Positions 9,077 to 19,126 are shown, counted from the first letter of the stretch. The stretch: 64,000 bases of DNA from Archaeoglobus sulfaticallidus PM70-1 (GCF_000385565.1 NC_021169.1:1780571-1844570); one strand, 5' to 3'. Program-made: numbers and translations. Notes: generated from the letters alone by a model not told the origin.

Positions 9077-10321
9077 ATGGGTTTTGAATGGTATACCGAT
9101 TTTGTGGATCTCAGCTACAAGCCGGAAGATGAGATAGTGTGCTATTTTAAGGTAAAATCCGATCTGCCAATTGAGGAATCATCTGGCAGAGTTGCTTCTG
9201 AAAGCTCTGTGGGGACATGGACTACTCTTTCGAGGCTTCCTGACAGGATAAAGTGGTTGATGGCAAAAGTGTTCAGAATTGATGGGGAGAGAATTGCTGT
9301 AGCGTACAAAACAGATCTGTTCGAGGAAGGTAACATCCCTCAGTTTCTCAGCTCGGTTGCGGGCAACATATTCGGGATGAGGGCGATAAAGGGGTTGAGG
9401 TTTGAGGATTTTGAGGTGCCAGCCAGCTTTGCAAAGCACTTTAAAGGACCTAACTTTGGAATCGATGGTGTTAGAAATATAATGAGGGTGCATGATCGAC
9501 CGCTGACAGCCACAGTTCCAAAACCGAAGGTTGGTTTCGATGCCGATGAGTATGCTGAAGTTGGATACAGATCCTGGGTTGGCGGAATAGACATCCTGAA
9601 GGATGATGAGAATCTGACCAGCCAGCCATTCATAAGGTTCGAAAAGAGGCTGGCGAAGGTTATGAAAGCCAGAGAGAGAGCGGAAAATGAAACTGGAGAG
9701 AAAAAGGGATACCTGATAAACATAACTGCTGAAGCCCGTGAGATGGAAAGACGGGCTGAACTTGTAGCAGATTACGGAAATGAATTCGTTATGGTAGATA
9801 TACTGACAGCCGGATTCTCTGCAGTTCAGACTGTGAGAAATAAGTGTGAAGAGCTTGGACTGGCCATCCATGCACACAGAGCTATGCATGGTGCGTTTAC
9901 GAGGAATGAGGAGCATGGAATCTCTCTGAAGGTTCTAACAAAGCTCGCCAGAATGGCTGGAGTGGATCACATGCATGTCGGTACCGGTGTTGGCAAGATG
10001 GCGGGAGACAAAGCGGAAGTGATGGAACTCAGAGATGTTTGCAGGAAGAGCTGGCACAACTTCAAGCCGGTCTTTCCGGTGTCTTCAGGTGGTCTGCATC
10101 CGGGGCTGATTCCGGATATAATTGAGCTGTTCGGTGTTGATGTGATAATACAGGCTGGTGGAGGAGTCCATGGGCACCCGGACGGCAGTGAGAAGGGAGC
10201 TATGGCTTTAAGGCAAGCGATATCTGCAGTACTTGAAGGGGTGGATCTTGAAGATTACGCGAAATCGCACAGCGAGCTTGCAAGGGCACTTGAGAGATGG
10301 GGTAGAGTTTCACCCAAGTAG
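9077..10321 (+). CDS. rbcL: ribulose-1,5-bisphosphate carboxylase/oxygenase, form III large subunit
   Basis: 414 residues, archaeal form III RuBisCO. Active-site motifs are present: TVPKPKVG (catalytic Lys near 153), GGIDILKDDE (Lys to be carbamylated, then DDE metal ligands), HAHRAMH, loop 6 GTGVGKMAG, SSGGLHPG and GGGVHGHPDG. In archaea this enzyme works in the nucleotide (AMP) salvage route, fixing CO2 onto RuBP made from ribose-1,5-bisphosphate; AMP phosphorylase and R15P isomerase genes are not in the window. It stands alone, transcribed away from the glm operon, and has an unusually structured upstream region. Length and motifs indicate an active enzyme, not a RuBisCO-like protein. Confidence 0.97.
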   Translation: MGFEWYTDFVDLSYKPEDEIVCYFKVKSDLPIEESSGRVASESSVGTWTTLSRLPDRIKWLMAKVFRIDGERIAVAYKTDLFEEGNIPQFLSSVAGNIFGMRAIKGLRFEDFEVPASFAKHFKGPNFGIDGVRNIMRVHDRPLTATVPKPKVGFDADEYAEVGYRSWVGGIDILKDDENLTSQPFIRFEKRLAKVMKARERAENETGEKKGYLINITAEAREMERRAELVADYGNEFVMVDILTAGFSAVQTVRNKCEELGLAIHAHRAMHGAFTRNEEHGISLKVLTKLARMAGVDHMHVGTGVGKMAGDKAEVMELRDVCRKSWHNFKPVFPVSSGGLHPGLIPDIIELFGVDVIIQAGGGVHGHPDGSEKGAMALRQAISAVLEGVDLEDYAKSHSELARALERWGRVSPK

Positions 10322-10379
10322 CTGGATCATAAGCAAAAAATAAATTAATTTTTTATTTAAAAACTATTTATTCTCAAAA

Positions 10380-11900
10380 TTATCGCTCTGTTCGACCATA
10401 CCACTCAAGAACCTCTGGATAGATCTCAGGTATAACCTCGAAATCAGGTTCTTTAGCAAGTGTTGGGAATGCAATCACCTCTCTCAGCGTTCTTTTGTTT
10501 CCCAGTATCATGAAAAGCCTTCCCAGACCAATTCCAACACCGCTTGCAGGAGGCATCGCATATTCCAGAGCCCTGATGTAGTCCTTGTCCATCGGCATCG
10601 TCTCCAGACCCTTCTTATCGCTCCTCTTTCGCAACTCTTCCTCTTCTTTAAACCTCATGTACTGCTCAATCGGGTTATTCAGCTCGGAAAAACCGTTAGC
10701 AACCTCCATTCCTGCTATGTACAGCTCCATTCTGTCTGCATAGCCATCTGCTTTCTTTGCCAACGGGGAGATATCCACCGGGAAGTGTGTGATGAAGGTT
10801 GGGTTGACGATCTTGTCCTTGGCATAGTAGTCGAACAGCTTCTCTATTATCTCGCCTCTCCTTTCTTCCTCTATTCCAAGTTCTTTTGCATGGTTAAACA
10901 GCTCATCATCGCTCATCTTCTCTACATCTATTCCTCCGAACTCCTTTATTGCATCGACCATTCTCATCTTCTTCCATGGTCTCTTAAAGTTCACAATCTT
11001 GCCCTGGTACTCGATTTCAGTCTTTCCAGTAGCTTTCAAAACAACCTCCTCGAACATTTTCTCGAGAAAGTCCATGAGCTGACTGAGTTCGATGTAAGCC
11101 CAGTAAAACTCAAGCTGAATGAACTCTGGATTGTGCAGAGGGTCGACATCCTCATTCCTGAAGCACGGAGCGAACTCATACACCTTCTCAAAACCACCAA
11201 CGAGCAACCTCTTGAGGTACAATTCTGGAGCTATTCTGAGGTACATCTTCTCCTCGAGGAAGTGATGGTATGTCTCGAAAGGCCTCGCAAAAGCTCCACC
11301 ATATACAGGCTGAAGTATTGGAGTATATACTTCTATGAACCCGTTATCGTTCAAGTAATTTCTGATGAGGTGTATCACTTTGTTGATCAGGAAGAAGGTC
11401 TCTCTGCTCTCTTCGTTCATGATGAAGTCGAGATATCTCTGCCTGTATCTGGTCTCTATATCTTCAAGCCCGTGCCACTTATCCGGCAGGGGTCTTAGAA
11501 TCTTTGACAGTACGGTCCATTCTTTAACGAGAACGCTAACCTCTCCTCTTCTGGTTTTGATAACGAATCCATCAACACCGAGAATATCTCCCCTCTCAAC
11601 CAATTTGAGTTCTTTAAACTCATTTGTGAAATCTTTCCTGAACACAAGCTGGATTCTTCCAGATGAATCTTTTAAATCAGCAAAAATAACTCCACCATGC
11701 TTTCTTTTTGACATCAATCTACCAGCAATTCTAACATTGAAGTCTGTTTCATCTCCCGGATTCAGATTTGAGAATTTTTTAACGATCTCATCAGCATTTG
11801 CGGTTCTATCAAACTTCTTTATCTTAAATGGATCTTTACCTAATTCTCTGAGTCCTTTCAGCTTGTCAATGTAATCCTTTACGAGCTTTGGGAGGGTCAT
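10380..11900 (-). CDS. lysS: lysyl-tRNA synthetase, class II
   Basis: 506 residues. An N-terminal OB-fold anticodon-binding domain (about 55-150; FADLKDSSGRIQLVF) precedes a class II catalytic core with motif 2 FAPCFRNEDVDPLHNPEF near residue 250 and motif 3 GVGIGLGRLFMIL near 475. It attaches lysine to tRNA-Lys. Most euryarchaea instead carry the unrelated class I enzyme LysK, so a class II enzyme suggests replacement or coexistence by gene transfer. Motif 3 reads GLGRL where GIDRL or GVDRL is more usual. It is a single gene convergent with rbcL. Confidence 0.93.
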   Translation of the reverse strand: MTLPKLVKDYIDKLKGLRELGKDPFKIKKFDRTANADEIVKKFSNLNPGDETDFNVRIAGRLMSKRKHGGVIFADLKDSSGRIQLVFRKDFTNEFKELKLVERGDILGVDGFVIKTRRGEVSVLVKEWTVLSKILRPLPDKWHGLEDIETRYRQRYLDFIMNEESRETFFLINKVIHLIRNYLNDNGFIEVYTPILQPVYGGAFARPFETYHHFLEEKMYLRIAPELYLKRLLVGGFEKVYEFAPCFRNEDVDPLHNPEFIQLEFYWAYIELSQLMDFLEKMFEEVVLKATGKTEIEYQGKIVNFKRPWKKMRMVDAIKEFGGIDVEKMSDDELFNHAKELGIEEERRGEIIEKLFDYYAKDKIVNPTFITHFPVDISPLAKKADGYADRMELYIAGMEVANGFSELNNPIEQYMRFKEEEELRKRSDKKGLETMPMDKDYIRALEYAMPPASGVGIGLGRLFMILGNKRTLREVIAFPTLAKEPDFEVIPEIYPEVLEWYGRTER

Positions 11901-12001
11901 AGGGCAGATTCAGTTTTGGAGGGCATAAATATTTTGCTGAAGGATTTCGGTGTTTCGTGAATAAGAACCAGCAGGAATGGACAGTAAAAATAGACAAAAA
12001 A

Positions 12002-13003
12002 TCAAGGGAACAGAGGTGGGAAGTAGAGTCCCGCTCTCTCATCCAAACCGAACATTATGTTCATGTTCTGAATTGCCTGTCCGCTGGCACCTTTGACGAG
12101 GTTGTCTATGGCTGAAGAGACTACAACCCTATCTGTTCCAACAAAGAATGCAATGTCACAGAAGTTGCTGCCCCTCACATAGCTGAGCCTTATCGAATCC
12201 TGAAGTCTGATGAACGGGCAGCCATCATAGAATCTCTCATATATTTCTGCTACCTCTTCGAGCTCAAGTTCTCCTCTCAGGAATGTATGGGCATTGGTCA
12301 GTATCCCTCTGGAACCCGGAAACACCTGTGGTGTGAAGGAAATTTTTATGTCTCCCTGAAATCTCCCAAGTTCCTGTACCATCTCCCAGTAGTGTCTGTG
12401 ATTCGTTACCTTGTATGGAACGATAGCCTCATGCAGGTTTGGGTAGTGTGTGAAATCTGTAGGGCTCACACCTGCTCCGGTTATACCACTTTTTGAGTCG
12501 AAAACCACTCTGTCGATGAGCTCCTTTTCTGCAAGTGGTGCGACAGCCAGTATCGCTCCAGTGGGGTAGCATCCGGGGTTTGCGACAAGATCGGCTTTTT
12601 TTATCTCATCCCTGTGAATCTCTGGCAATCCATAAACAGCCTCTCTGTATCCGATATGCTCTTTCTCATAGACCTCTTCAAAAGTTTTTTTATCGAGCCT
12701 GTAATCGGCAGACAGGTCTATGACCTTCAATCCTGCATCCAAAAATTCTGGGGCGTATCTCATTGCCTCGCCATGAGGTACAGCAAGAAAAACTAAATCA
12801 CAGTCATCAAAATATCTAATATCTGGGGATTTAAATTCGAGATCGAAAAAACCCTTCAAGAATTTATGGAGCGACCATATTTTCTTTCCCTCATATTTTC
12901 TGGAAGTTACAACTTTCACTTCAACTTCAGGATGGTTTACGAGCAATCTGAGGAGTTCTGATCCAGTGTATCCGCTCCCACCAACTACTCCGACTTTAAT
13001 CAT
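12002..13003 (-). CDS. argC: N-acetyl-gamma-glutamyl-phosphate reductase (ArgC)
   Basis: 333 residues. NADPH-dependent reductase making N-acetylglutamate semialdehyde in arginine synthesis (or the LysW-linked analogue). The Rossmann motif GGSGYTG is at residue 8. The catalytic cysteine sits in ANPGCYPTGA near residue 145, and there is a later HRHYWEM segment. It stands alone; argF is 13 kb away on the other strand, so the arginine genes are dispersed. Confidence 0.95.
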   Translation of the reverse strand: MIKVGVVGGSGYTGSELLRLLVNHPEVEVKVVTSRKYEGKKIWSLHKFLKGFFDLEFKSPDIRYFDDCDLVFLAVPHGEAMRYAPEFLDAGLKVIDLSADYRLDKKTFEEVYEKEHIGYREAVYGLPEIHRDEIKKADLVANPGCYPTGAILAVAPLAEKELIDRVVFDSKSGITGAGVSPTDFTHYPNLHEAIVPYKVTNHRHYWEMVQELGRFQGDIKISFTPQVFPGSRGILTNAHTFLRGELELEEVAEIYERFYDGCPFIRLQDSIRLSYVRGSNFCDIAFFVGTDRVVVSSAIDNLVKGASGQAIQNMNIMFGLDERAGLYFPPLFP

Positions 13004-13323
13004 ACTGGCAGATTATTCAGATTATTTAAATTTCTTTCTGATTTTGGCTTCGTTAGAGTTGTGCTATGAAAATTGAAATCATTCTACACGATCAAGCTCA
13101 AAATTATGAGATAGCCATGAATTATAATTTGGCTAGCTCTCTTTAAATGGACGATTCCTGAATTGCCAAAGTATGGTGAATGAAATTGGAAAAAATTCGA
13201 TAGAAGGTACAACCAAATTTTTCAAGTCAAAGATCAGCAAACAAAGGTACAAACCAGATAATTTTTTATTCTTCATTTTATCAACAACAAGTTAGCAGGG
13301 CTCTGGTTTTTTAACACAAAAAA
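13004..13323. other. 320-bp gene-free stretch before aglB
   Basis: No convincing gene. Two tiny frames open on the plus strand (13066-13146, 26 codons; 13173-13295, 40 codons) but neither has a ribosome-binding site or recognisable product. The region is A/T-rich and may include decayed coding sequence. It separates divergent argC and aglB. Confidence 0.5.
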
Positions 13324-13330
13324 TTTATAA
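13324..13330 (+). promoter_or_regulatory. TATA box of aglB
   Basis: TTTATAA within an A-rich BRE-like context lies 24-30 bp before the aglB ATG at 13354. There is no Shine-Dalgarno sequence in between, predicting a leaderless mRNA. Confidence 0.65.
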
Positions 13331-13353
13331 TCCTTCAATAGAAGCGTTTCCTC

Positions 13354-16023
13354 ATGTCAAAATTAAAAGATTACTGGCAATGGTTTGTTGTTATTGCCGC
13401 AATCATCATCGGACTATATATCAGAATTATAAATCCCTGGAACTCGGTTTTCGTCTCGTGGATGGATGGGGCAAGGCTGAGTGGAAATGACCCCTGGTAT
13501 TATTTCAGGCTTATCGATTCTGCTCTCCATAACTCCGGCAGAATATGGTTTGATGCTTTCACAAATTACCCTCATGGCACATATACACACTTTGGACCAT
13601 TCCTTGTGTATCTGAGTGTTTTAGCCGTGAAGATCACTGGAGCCGCAACTTTGGCAGAAGTTAGAACAACCATTGCGTTCATCCCAGCTATAGCCGGATC
13701 ATTACTTGCTGTACCCGCTTACATACTCGGATCATCGATTTTCAATAAGAGGGTTGGTGCAGCATCGGCATTGCTGGTAGTTCTGATACCGGGGCAGTTA
13801 ATGGCCAGAAGCGTTCTGAGCTTCAACGATCACCATATATGGGAGGTCTTCTGGCAGCTCTCCACTCTTGCCTGCTTTGCATTTGCCTTAAAGAGATTTG
13901 AGGATGTCAGGAAGCATTTCATTTACCCTGTTATTGCGGGTTTATGTCTCGGGCTTTATTTGCTAGCATGGGCACCGGGCTTCATAATCGCTCTAATTAT
14001 TCTGGGATATGTATTTCTGGCACATCTGACATCGACATATCTGGATGTCGATCTGAAGAAGATCACATACATCTCGGCAATCGTCTTTCTGGTTGGGGCT
14101 TTAATATATCTGCCATTCGCTTTCAAGTATCCATCGTTTAGCACGACAAGATATTCTCCATTCCAGCTCATAGTTTTACTAGCAGCAGCAATAATAGTTC
14201 TTTTATTCCGTGGTATAGAAATTCTCAAAAATAGGGGGCATTTCAACAAAGTTGGGCTTAAGGATAGCTACGCATTCCCATTGAGTATTGTTGTAATCGT
14301 GGTTCTGTTTATTGGTGGGGTAGCAATAATCTCCCCAGATTTCCTCAAACTCCTGACCAGAATTGTTGGAGTCGTTCAGCCGAAAGGAGGAGCTTTGACT
14401 GTTGCAGAGATTCAGCCATTCTTCTCGATGTATGGTGAACCCAGCCTAACCCCTGCATGGAGACATTTCAGCATAACCTTCTTCTTTGCCATGCCGGGAA
14501 TGCTGTATGTTGCATACCTCCTGATAAAGCAGAGGGACAGCAAATATCTGTTAATCCTCGTCTGGGGTCTGGCAATGTTTGCAGCCTTAGCTGGGCAGAA
14601 CAGATTCGCATATTATTTTGGAGCAGTATCGGCTTTATTCGCAGCGGTCTTTTTGGATGCTATAATCAAGATATACTCAGGCTTCTTAGATAAAAAGTAC
14701 TCAACAAGGATTGTCATACACGCATCACTATGGGTAATTGCATTGGCCATTTTGGTTTACAACTACATGACAACTATGAACATATATGTCCTAGCCCTTT
14801 TAGCATTGGCTCCGGCTGTTATAGACATTCTGATCAACTTCCCGAACTCGTTTGAGCTGCATGTCGATAAGATAAGGGGCCTCCTAAGCGGAAAGAAAGT
14901 AACTGCTATTTCCGTAATCTCTATAATTCTGATAGTTGCCCCGGCTTTAGCGCTGTTTTACCCAACGCTTTCCGATGCAAATCTCTACTCGAAATATTCT
15001 GCAGGCGGTATAAACAAGCAGTGGTACGATGCTCTTGTCTGGATGAAAGATAACACGCCCGAAAAGGAACTTTACGATAAATTCTACTACGAAATGTACA
15101 AGCCACCAGAGGGATATAAGCTATCAGACAGATACCCATATCCAGATGGTGTTTACAGCATAATCAGCTGGTGGGATTACGGGCACTGGATTACAGCAAT
15201 AGCACACAGAATTCCCGTGGCAAATCCATTCCAGCAAGGAATTGGCAATAAATACAACAACGTTCCCGGAGCAGCACCCTTCTTCACAGCATTCAATGAG
15301 AGCTATGCAAACAAGATTGCCGACGAACTCGATGTCAAGTATGTTGTCAGTGATGTTGAGATGGCTACTGGAAAGTTCTATGCGATGGCAGTATGGGCTG
15401 AAGGTAGCTTGGAGAAAGCGAACAGAATATACTATGTGGCTCCGGGCTATGTTTACGTAACACCGAACGGGCAGATAGGAATATCTCTATCAACTCTAAA
15501 CATTCCTGCTGGGTCCAATGTTATAGCAACGATGAATGTTCCAAGTGAAAACTACTTCAAGACAATGGAGGCCCGGCTTCACATACTGGATGGTAGTGGT
15601 CTACAAAACTACAGAATGGTTTACGAAAGCGAGTTCGAGGCGAAAAATCAGCTGACCTATGAAGCGCTCTACAGGATCATCTACAACTCAAACCATGCCG
15701 ATCATCCCGTGGCTGTCACTTCCACAGGATATGTAAAAGTGTTTGAGTATGTTAAGGGAGTCAAAGTGACTGGAAAGGCGAGTGGTAGCGAGGTCATAGT
15801 TAAAGCCAATATCACAACAAATCAGAACAGGACATTTGAATACATCCAGAAAGCAAAAGTTGAGAATGGGCATTATGAAATTGTTCTACCATATGCCCAA
15901 AATACGAAGTATCCTGTTAAAGCCTCGGAGTACACAATACAGTCAGGAAATGTAACAAAAACGCTGACTCTCAGTGACGAGGATGTTGAGAATGGGAAGA
16001 TAATAACTCTGGATCTGATTTAA
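13354..16023 (+). CDS. aglB: dolichyl-phosphooligosaccharide--protein glycosyltransferase AglB (STT3)
   Basis: 889-residue archaeal oligosaccharyltransferase. About a dozen membrane segments occupy the first 500 residues, followed by a large external domain. The first external loop has the catalytic acidic motif GNDPWYYFRLIDSALHN near residue 47. The diagnostic WWDYGHW motif is near residue 610, after the last membrane helix at about 520. It transfers the lipid-linked glycan to Asn in secreted proteins such as the surface layer. There are no other agl genes beside it, although the glm operon would supply amino-sugar nucleotides. The leaderless promoter upstream is clear. Confidence 0.95.
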   Translation: MSKLKDYWQWFVVIAAIIIGLYIRIINPWNSVFVSWMDGARLSGNDPWYYFRLIDSALHNSGRIWFDAFTNYPHGTYTHFGPFLVYLSVLAVKITGAATLAEVRTTIAFIPAIAGSLLAVPAYILGSSIFNKRVGAASALLVVLIPGQLMARSVLSFNDHHIWEVFWQLSTLACFAFALKRFEDVRKHFIYPVIAGLCLGLYLLAWAPGFIIALIILGYVFLAHLTSTYLDVDLKKITYISAIVFLVGALIYLPFAFKYPSFSTTRYSPFQLIVLLAAAIIVLLFRGIEILKNRGHFNKVGLKDSYAFPLSIVVIVVLFIGGVAIISPDFLKLLTRIVGVVQPKGGALTVAEIQPFFSMYGEPSLTPAWRHFSITFFFAMPGMLYVAYLLIKQRDSKYLLILVWGLAMFAALAGQNRFAYYFGAVSALFAAVFLDAIIKIYSGFLDKKYSTRIVIHASLWVIALAILVYNYMTTMNIYVLALLALAPAVIDILINFPNSFELHVDKIRGLLSGKKVTAISVISIILIVAPALALFYPTLSDANLYSKYSAGGINKQWYDALVWMKDNTPEKELYDKFYYEMYKPPEGYKLSDRYPYPDGVYSIISWWDYGHWITAIAHRIPVANPFQQGIGNKYNNVPGAAPFFTAFNESYANKIADELDVKYVVSDVEMATGKFYAMAVWAEGSLEKANRIYYVAPGYVYVTPNGQIGISLSTLNIPAGSNVIATMNVPSENYFKTMEARLHILDGSGLQNYRMVYESEFEAKNQLTYEALYRIIYNSNHADHPVAVTSTGYVKVFEYVKGVKVTGKASGSEVIVKANITTNQNRTFEYIQKAKVENGHYEIVLPYAQNTKYPVKASEYTIQSGNVTKTLTLSDEDVENGKIITLDLI

Positions 16024-16060
16024 ATCTAACTTATTACTTTCTTTTTGTTGTGGAAAGATC

Positions 16061-16657
16061 ATGAAAAGGGTTTTTATTATAATTGGCAATAAAGCAAGAA
16101 CCTCAGAGTTCAGCCTAAACGATCTGCCCGGAGCAGGGAGAATGGATGTTATATGCAGGTTCATAGCCCAGTCCCTTCTGGTCTCTCATGGTGTGAGAAA
16201 GGACAGCACTGCAATAGCTGTTTTGCTCGGAGGGCCACAAAAAAGTCTGAAGTTTAAGGGAGACAGCATAAAGTATATGTCTCCCGATGAAAGGAATGTT
16301 GCTGGATTGATCAGGAAAGCATTGAAAGCTAAAGCTACGGATGAGTGGTTGGAGGGCAGTCCAGGAGTTTATGTTTCGAGGAAGGGTATAGGTGAAATAC
16401 TCGATGAGCTGGAAGGTTACAGGATTTTGTATCTGAGAGAAGATGGAGAAGACTTCCACAAGGTTGCAGAGGAAAGGGATTATGCTTTCGTTCTGGGAGA
16501 CCATCTTGGCGTTAGCGAGAATATGGAAGATGAAATTTTAAAGAGGGCAGATGGTGTGGTATCGGTATCTCCCATATCACTTCAGGCCGATCAGTGTGTT
16601 GTTATACTGCACAACATACTGGACAGATTTAGCATTAGAGGTGGTTGCCGTGTTTGA
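16061..16657 (+). CDS. trmY: tRNA (pseudouridine(54)-N(1))-methyltransferase TrmY
   Basis: 198 residues, SPOUT methyltransferase of the former DUF358. It makes N1-methylpseudouridine at position 54 of archaeal tRNAs using S-adenosylmethionine. Characteristic segments are NDLPGAGRMDVICRFIAQSL near residue 20, LLGGPQKSLKF, the FVLGDHLG loop near 145, and a C-terminal SLQADQCVVILHN. The stop overlaps the following aldolase start by 8 bp, suggesting translational coupling. Confidence 0.93.
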   Translation: MKRVFIIIGNKARTSEFSLNDLPGAGRMDVICRFIAQSLLVSHGVRKDSTAIAVLLGGPQKSLKFKGDSIKYMSPDERNVAGLIRKALKAKATDEWLEGSPGVYVSRKGIGEILDELEGYRILYLREDGEDFHKVAEERDYAFVLGDHLGVSENMEDEILKRADGVVSVSPISLQADQCVVILHNILDRFSIRGGCRV

Positions 16658-17216
16658 AGAAGCTGTGTTTGAAGAGGCAGCACTGTATGGCAGGAAGCTG
16701 TATGAAAGGGGATTGATAGATGGTGCGAGTGGAAACCTGAGCTTTAAAGACGGCGATTATGTTTTCATAACCAAGACAGGGGTTAACTTATATGATTTAA
16801 CCAAAGAATCGTTTGTTAAGGTAAGAATTGATGCTGATGCAGAGAAGCTAAAGGCACTTTCAGCATCATCTGATGCTCTACTTCACATAAAAGCGTATCA
16901 AAAGAGCGATTACAGTGTTATTCTGCACTGTCATGGGACTTACAATGTTGTTCTATCGCTGATTTATGATAAGATAGTTCCTGTTGATCTGGAAGGAAAG
17001 CTGTTTCTTGGTGAGATTGAGGTTATAGATGCCAGTTTCATGACAGAAGAGTATGCTGAAATGGTCTCAGATGGGATTGCGAAGAAAGGGTTTGCTGTGG
17101 TCAAGGGGCACGGGATATACTGTGCGGGAAAAACTTTCAGAGAGGTGTTTAATGTTATTGAGTACATAGAGCATTCGTGTCAGGTGTTGTATCTGGCTAG
17201 ACTGGTGGGTCTGTGA
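16650..17216 (+). CDS. fucA: class II aldolase (fuculose-1-phosphate aldolase family)
   Basis: 188 residues. Zinc-dependent aldolase fold with GASGNLSF near residue 25, KTGVNL, the zinc-binding HCHGTYN near 95 and HGIYCAG near 155. In archaea, close relatives cleave or form fuculose-1-phosphate from DHAP and lactaldehyde; other family members are epimerases or methylthioribulose-phosphate dehydratases. GTG 16650 is chosen because GGTGGT is four bases upstream and it removes 33 residues that would lie inside trmY. Exact substrate unknown. Confidence 0.8.
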   Translation: MFEEAVFEEAALYGRKLYERGLIDGASGNLSFKDGDYVFITKTGVNLYDLTKESFVKVRIDADAEKLKALSASSDALLHIKAYQKSDYSVILHCHGTYNVVLSLIYDKIVPVDLEGKLFLGEIEVIDASFMTEEYAEMVSDGIAKKGFAVVKGHGIYCAGKTFREVFNVIEYIEHSCQVLYLARLVGL

Positions 17217-17360
17217 GTTTGCAAGTGTGAATTGTGATTGACTGCAATCTTTGGACAATCTTTCACAATCCAATTCAAAAATCTATGTTTGTCCAGAGCA
17301 AGATTACAATGCTGAATCCATGCTCAATCCGCTGAGCTATTAGTTTCAGCCACAAAATCC

Positions 17361-18239
17361 TTATCTGTTCACGAAGTAAACCCCCACGACCACAAAGATT
17401 GTCCCGAGAACTGTCAGCAATGTTATTTTCTCTCCAAGAAGAAACCATGCTGAGAAAACCGCAACCACAGGAATCGCCTGTAAGAAAATGCTTGCCTGGG
17501 ATGCCTGCATTTTATCAAGAACATAGTACCACCCGGTGTATCCAAGGAATGTGGCGAAAATTCCGAGGAATAGTATCGAGTATGCTGTTTCTGCTGAAAA
17601 ATTGAACTCAAAGTTGATGACCCCAAACGGGATGAGTAAGAGAAGTGGTACTGTTGCGAAAATTATGGCATATGCTGTAAGCGTTAGTGGTTCATATTTC
17701 TCAAACAGAACCTTGCCGTAGACGATGTAAAAGGTTGCAGAAAGTGCTGAAACAAAAACGGCTGCAACCCCCACCATCGATTCATTCATCGAGAAGCTTA
17801 AGTCTGATGTATCAAGAATCACGAGAAAGACTCCTGATAAAGCTATGATGGATCCAAGAAACTTTTTAATAGTGAAATCTTCTCCAAGAAACGAAATAGA
17901 GAAAAAGAAAACAAATACAGGGGCTAAGGCAATTATAAGGCTTGCAAGTCCCGAAGAGATGTACATCTCGCCAAAGTTCAGCAGAACATGATATGCGGTA
18001 ACGCCAAAAAACCCTAATGCGAAAATTCGTGGTATGTCCTCCTTTGCAGGAACGGCTTTCTTCAGCAATAGATATGCTGTCAGGAAAACATTTGCTATTG
18101 TAAATCTGTAGAATGTCAGGCTGTATGCATCAACCTCTTTGACAGCTACCTTAATTGCAAGAAACGCCCATCCCCAGAAAAGGACAGTCATTGATATGAT
18201 TGCTATTACCTTCCTATCCTGCATTTTTGATCGGTGCAA
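17361..18239 (-). CDS. EamA/DMT-family transporter
   Basis: 292 residues with about ten hydrophobic helices in two EamA repeats, the drug/metabolite transporter arrangement. Substrate unknown. It lies 25 bp downstream of another EamA gene (18265-19083) on the same strand, so the pair is probably co-transcribed; a third unlinked member is at 37880-38710. The first residues before the first helix (MHRSKMQDRKV) suggest the start may be the internal ATG at 18224. Confidence 0.85.
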   Translation of the reverse strand: MHRSKMQDRKVIAIISMTVLFWGWAFLAIKVAVKEVDAYSLTFYRFTIANVFLTAYLLLKKAVPAKEDIPRIFALGFFGVTAYHVLLNFGEMYISSGLASLIIALAPVFVFFFSISFLGEDFTIKKFLGSIIALSGVFLVILDTSDLSFSMNESMVGVAAVFVSALSATFYIVYGKVLFEKYEPLTLTAYAIIFATVPLLLLIPFGVINFEFNFSAETAYSILFLGIFATFLGYTGWYYVLDKMQASQASIFLQAIPVVAVFSAWFLLGEKITLLTVLGTIFVVVGVYFVNR

Positions 18240-18264
18240 GGCTCGGTATTAATTTTTTATCAAT

Positions 18265-19083
18265 TCAGGCCTTCAAGGCTATCGCAACCCCCGCTAAAAC
18301 AAGTATCATACCCGTAATCTCGATGGGTGTAAATGTCTCCCCAAAAAGCATCAGCCCAAACAGTGAAGCAGATATTGGTTCGATAAGGGCAAACACTGGC
18401 CCCTCAGAAAGCTTGCAGTATTTCAGTCCGAAGTTGAATAGTGTGAACGCTAAAGCGGTTGGTATCAGGCCTAAACCGATAAGCCACATCAGATTTACCT
18501 CACCAATCGGGTAGATCACAAGAGATGGAGCCAAAATCAGTGAAGATATACCTAGATAGGCTGTTGTTAGCTCGATTGATTGCATGTAATCTCTAATCCT
18601 CTTTATAACCATGAAGTATAATGCGTAAACGAATCCAGAGATCAATCCGAATATTATCCCCGCATTCAGAACTCCAGTCGGAGAGAGCATGAGGTAGAGT
18701 CCTGAGATGCTGAGCGGGATGGATACGAATATCTTCCTGCTTATAACCTCCCCGCTCAGGTATGCAATGGGAAGAACATAAACCGGGGCCATGTAAAGCA
18801 GCAACGCAGCGGTTCCGGCGGGGATTAGCTGGATCGATGCGATATAGAAGTTCACAACCATAATGCTAAGCAGGGACATGATAAGCAGCATTTTTGGCCT
18901 CTCGAACGATATTTTCCTCCTAGATAACACTGAAAAGATCAGCAGGAAAAGGAACCCGAAAAAGAATCTGAAGAATGATGTCTGAACTGCGTTGAGGTTT
19001 ATGTTCCTGACGAAGATCACGAGGGAACCCATCATGATCGCTCCGGCGATTACCGACAGTACTCCAAGCCTTTCGTTTTGCAT
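18265..19083 (-). CDS. EamA/DMT-family transporter
   Basis: 272 residues, ten predicted membrane helices in two EamA domains. First gene of a two-transporter operon. A TATA-like TTATTTTAA (minus strand, about 19108-19116) lies about 25-33 bp upstream of the ATG, and a 30-bp perfect palindrome is centred about 58 bp upstream. The pair may therefore be regulated by a dimeric repressor or activator. Substrate unknown. Confidence 0.85.
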   Translation of the reverse strand: MQNERLGVLSVIAGAIMMGSLVIFVRNINLNAVQTSFFRFFFGFLFLLIFSVLSRRKISFERPKMLLIMSLLSIMVVNFYIASIQLIPAGTAALLLYMAPVYVLPIAYLSGEVISRKIFVSIPLSISGLYLMLSPTGVLNAGIIFGLISGFVYALYFMVIKRIRDYMQSIELTTAYLGISSLILAPSLVIYPIGEVNLMWLIGLGLIPTALAFTLFNFGLKYCKLSEGPVFALIEPISASLFGLMLFGETFTPIEITGMILVLAGVAIALKA

Positions 19084-19126
19084 AGCCTTGCTTGATAAAC
19101 TGCAGTTAAAATAACTATCTTGAGAA

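Noticed and set aside
9179-9916. 245-codon minus-strand frame
   Set aside because: Antisense shadow of the RuBisCO gene, no family features or start signals.
10785-11498. 237-codon plus-strand frame
   Set aside because: Antisense of lysS; the lysS frame carries class II synthetase motifs across the same DNA.
13066-13295. Two tiny plus-strand frames before aglB
   Set aside because: No ribosome-binding sites, promoters or recognisable products, in contrast to the 19-aa gene at 34432.
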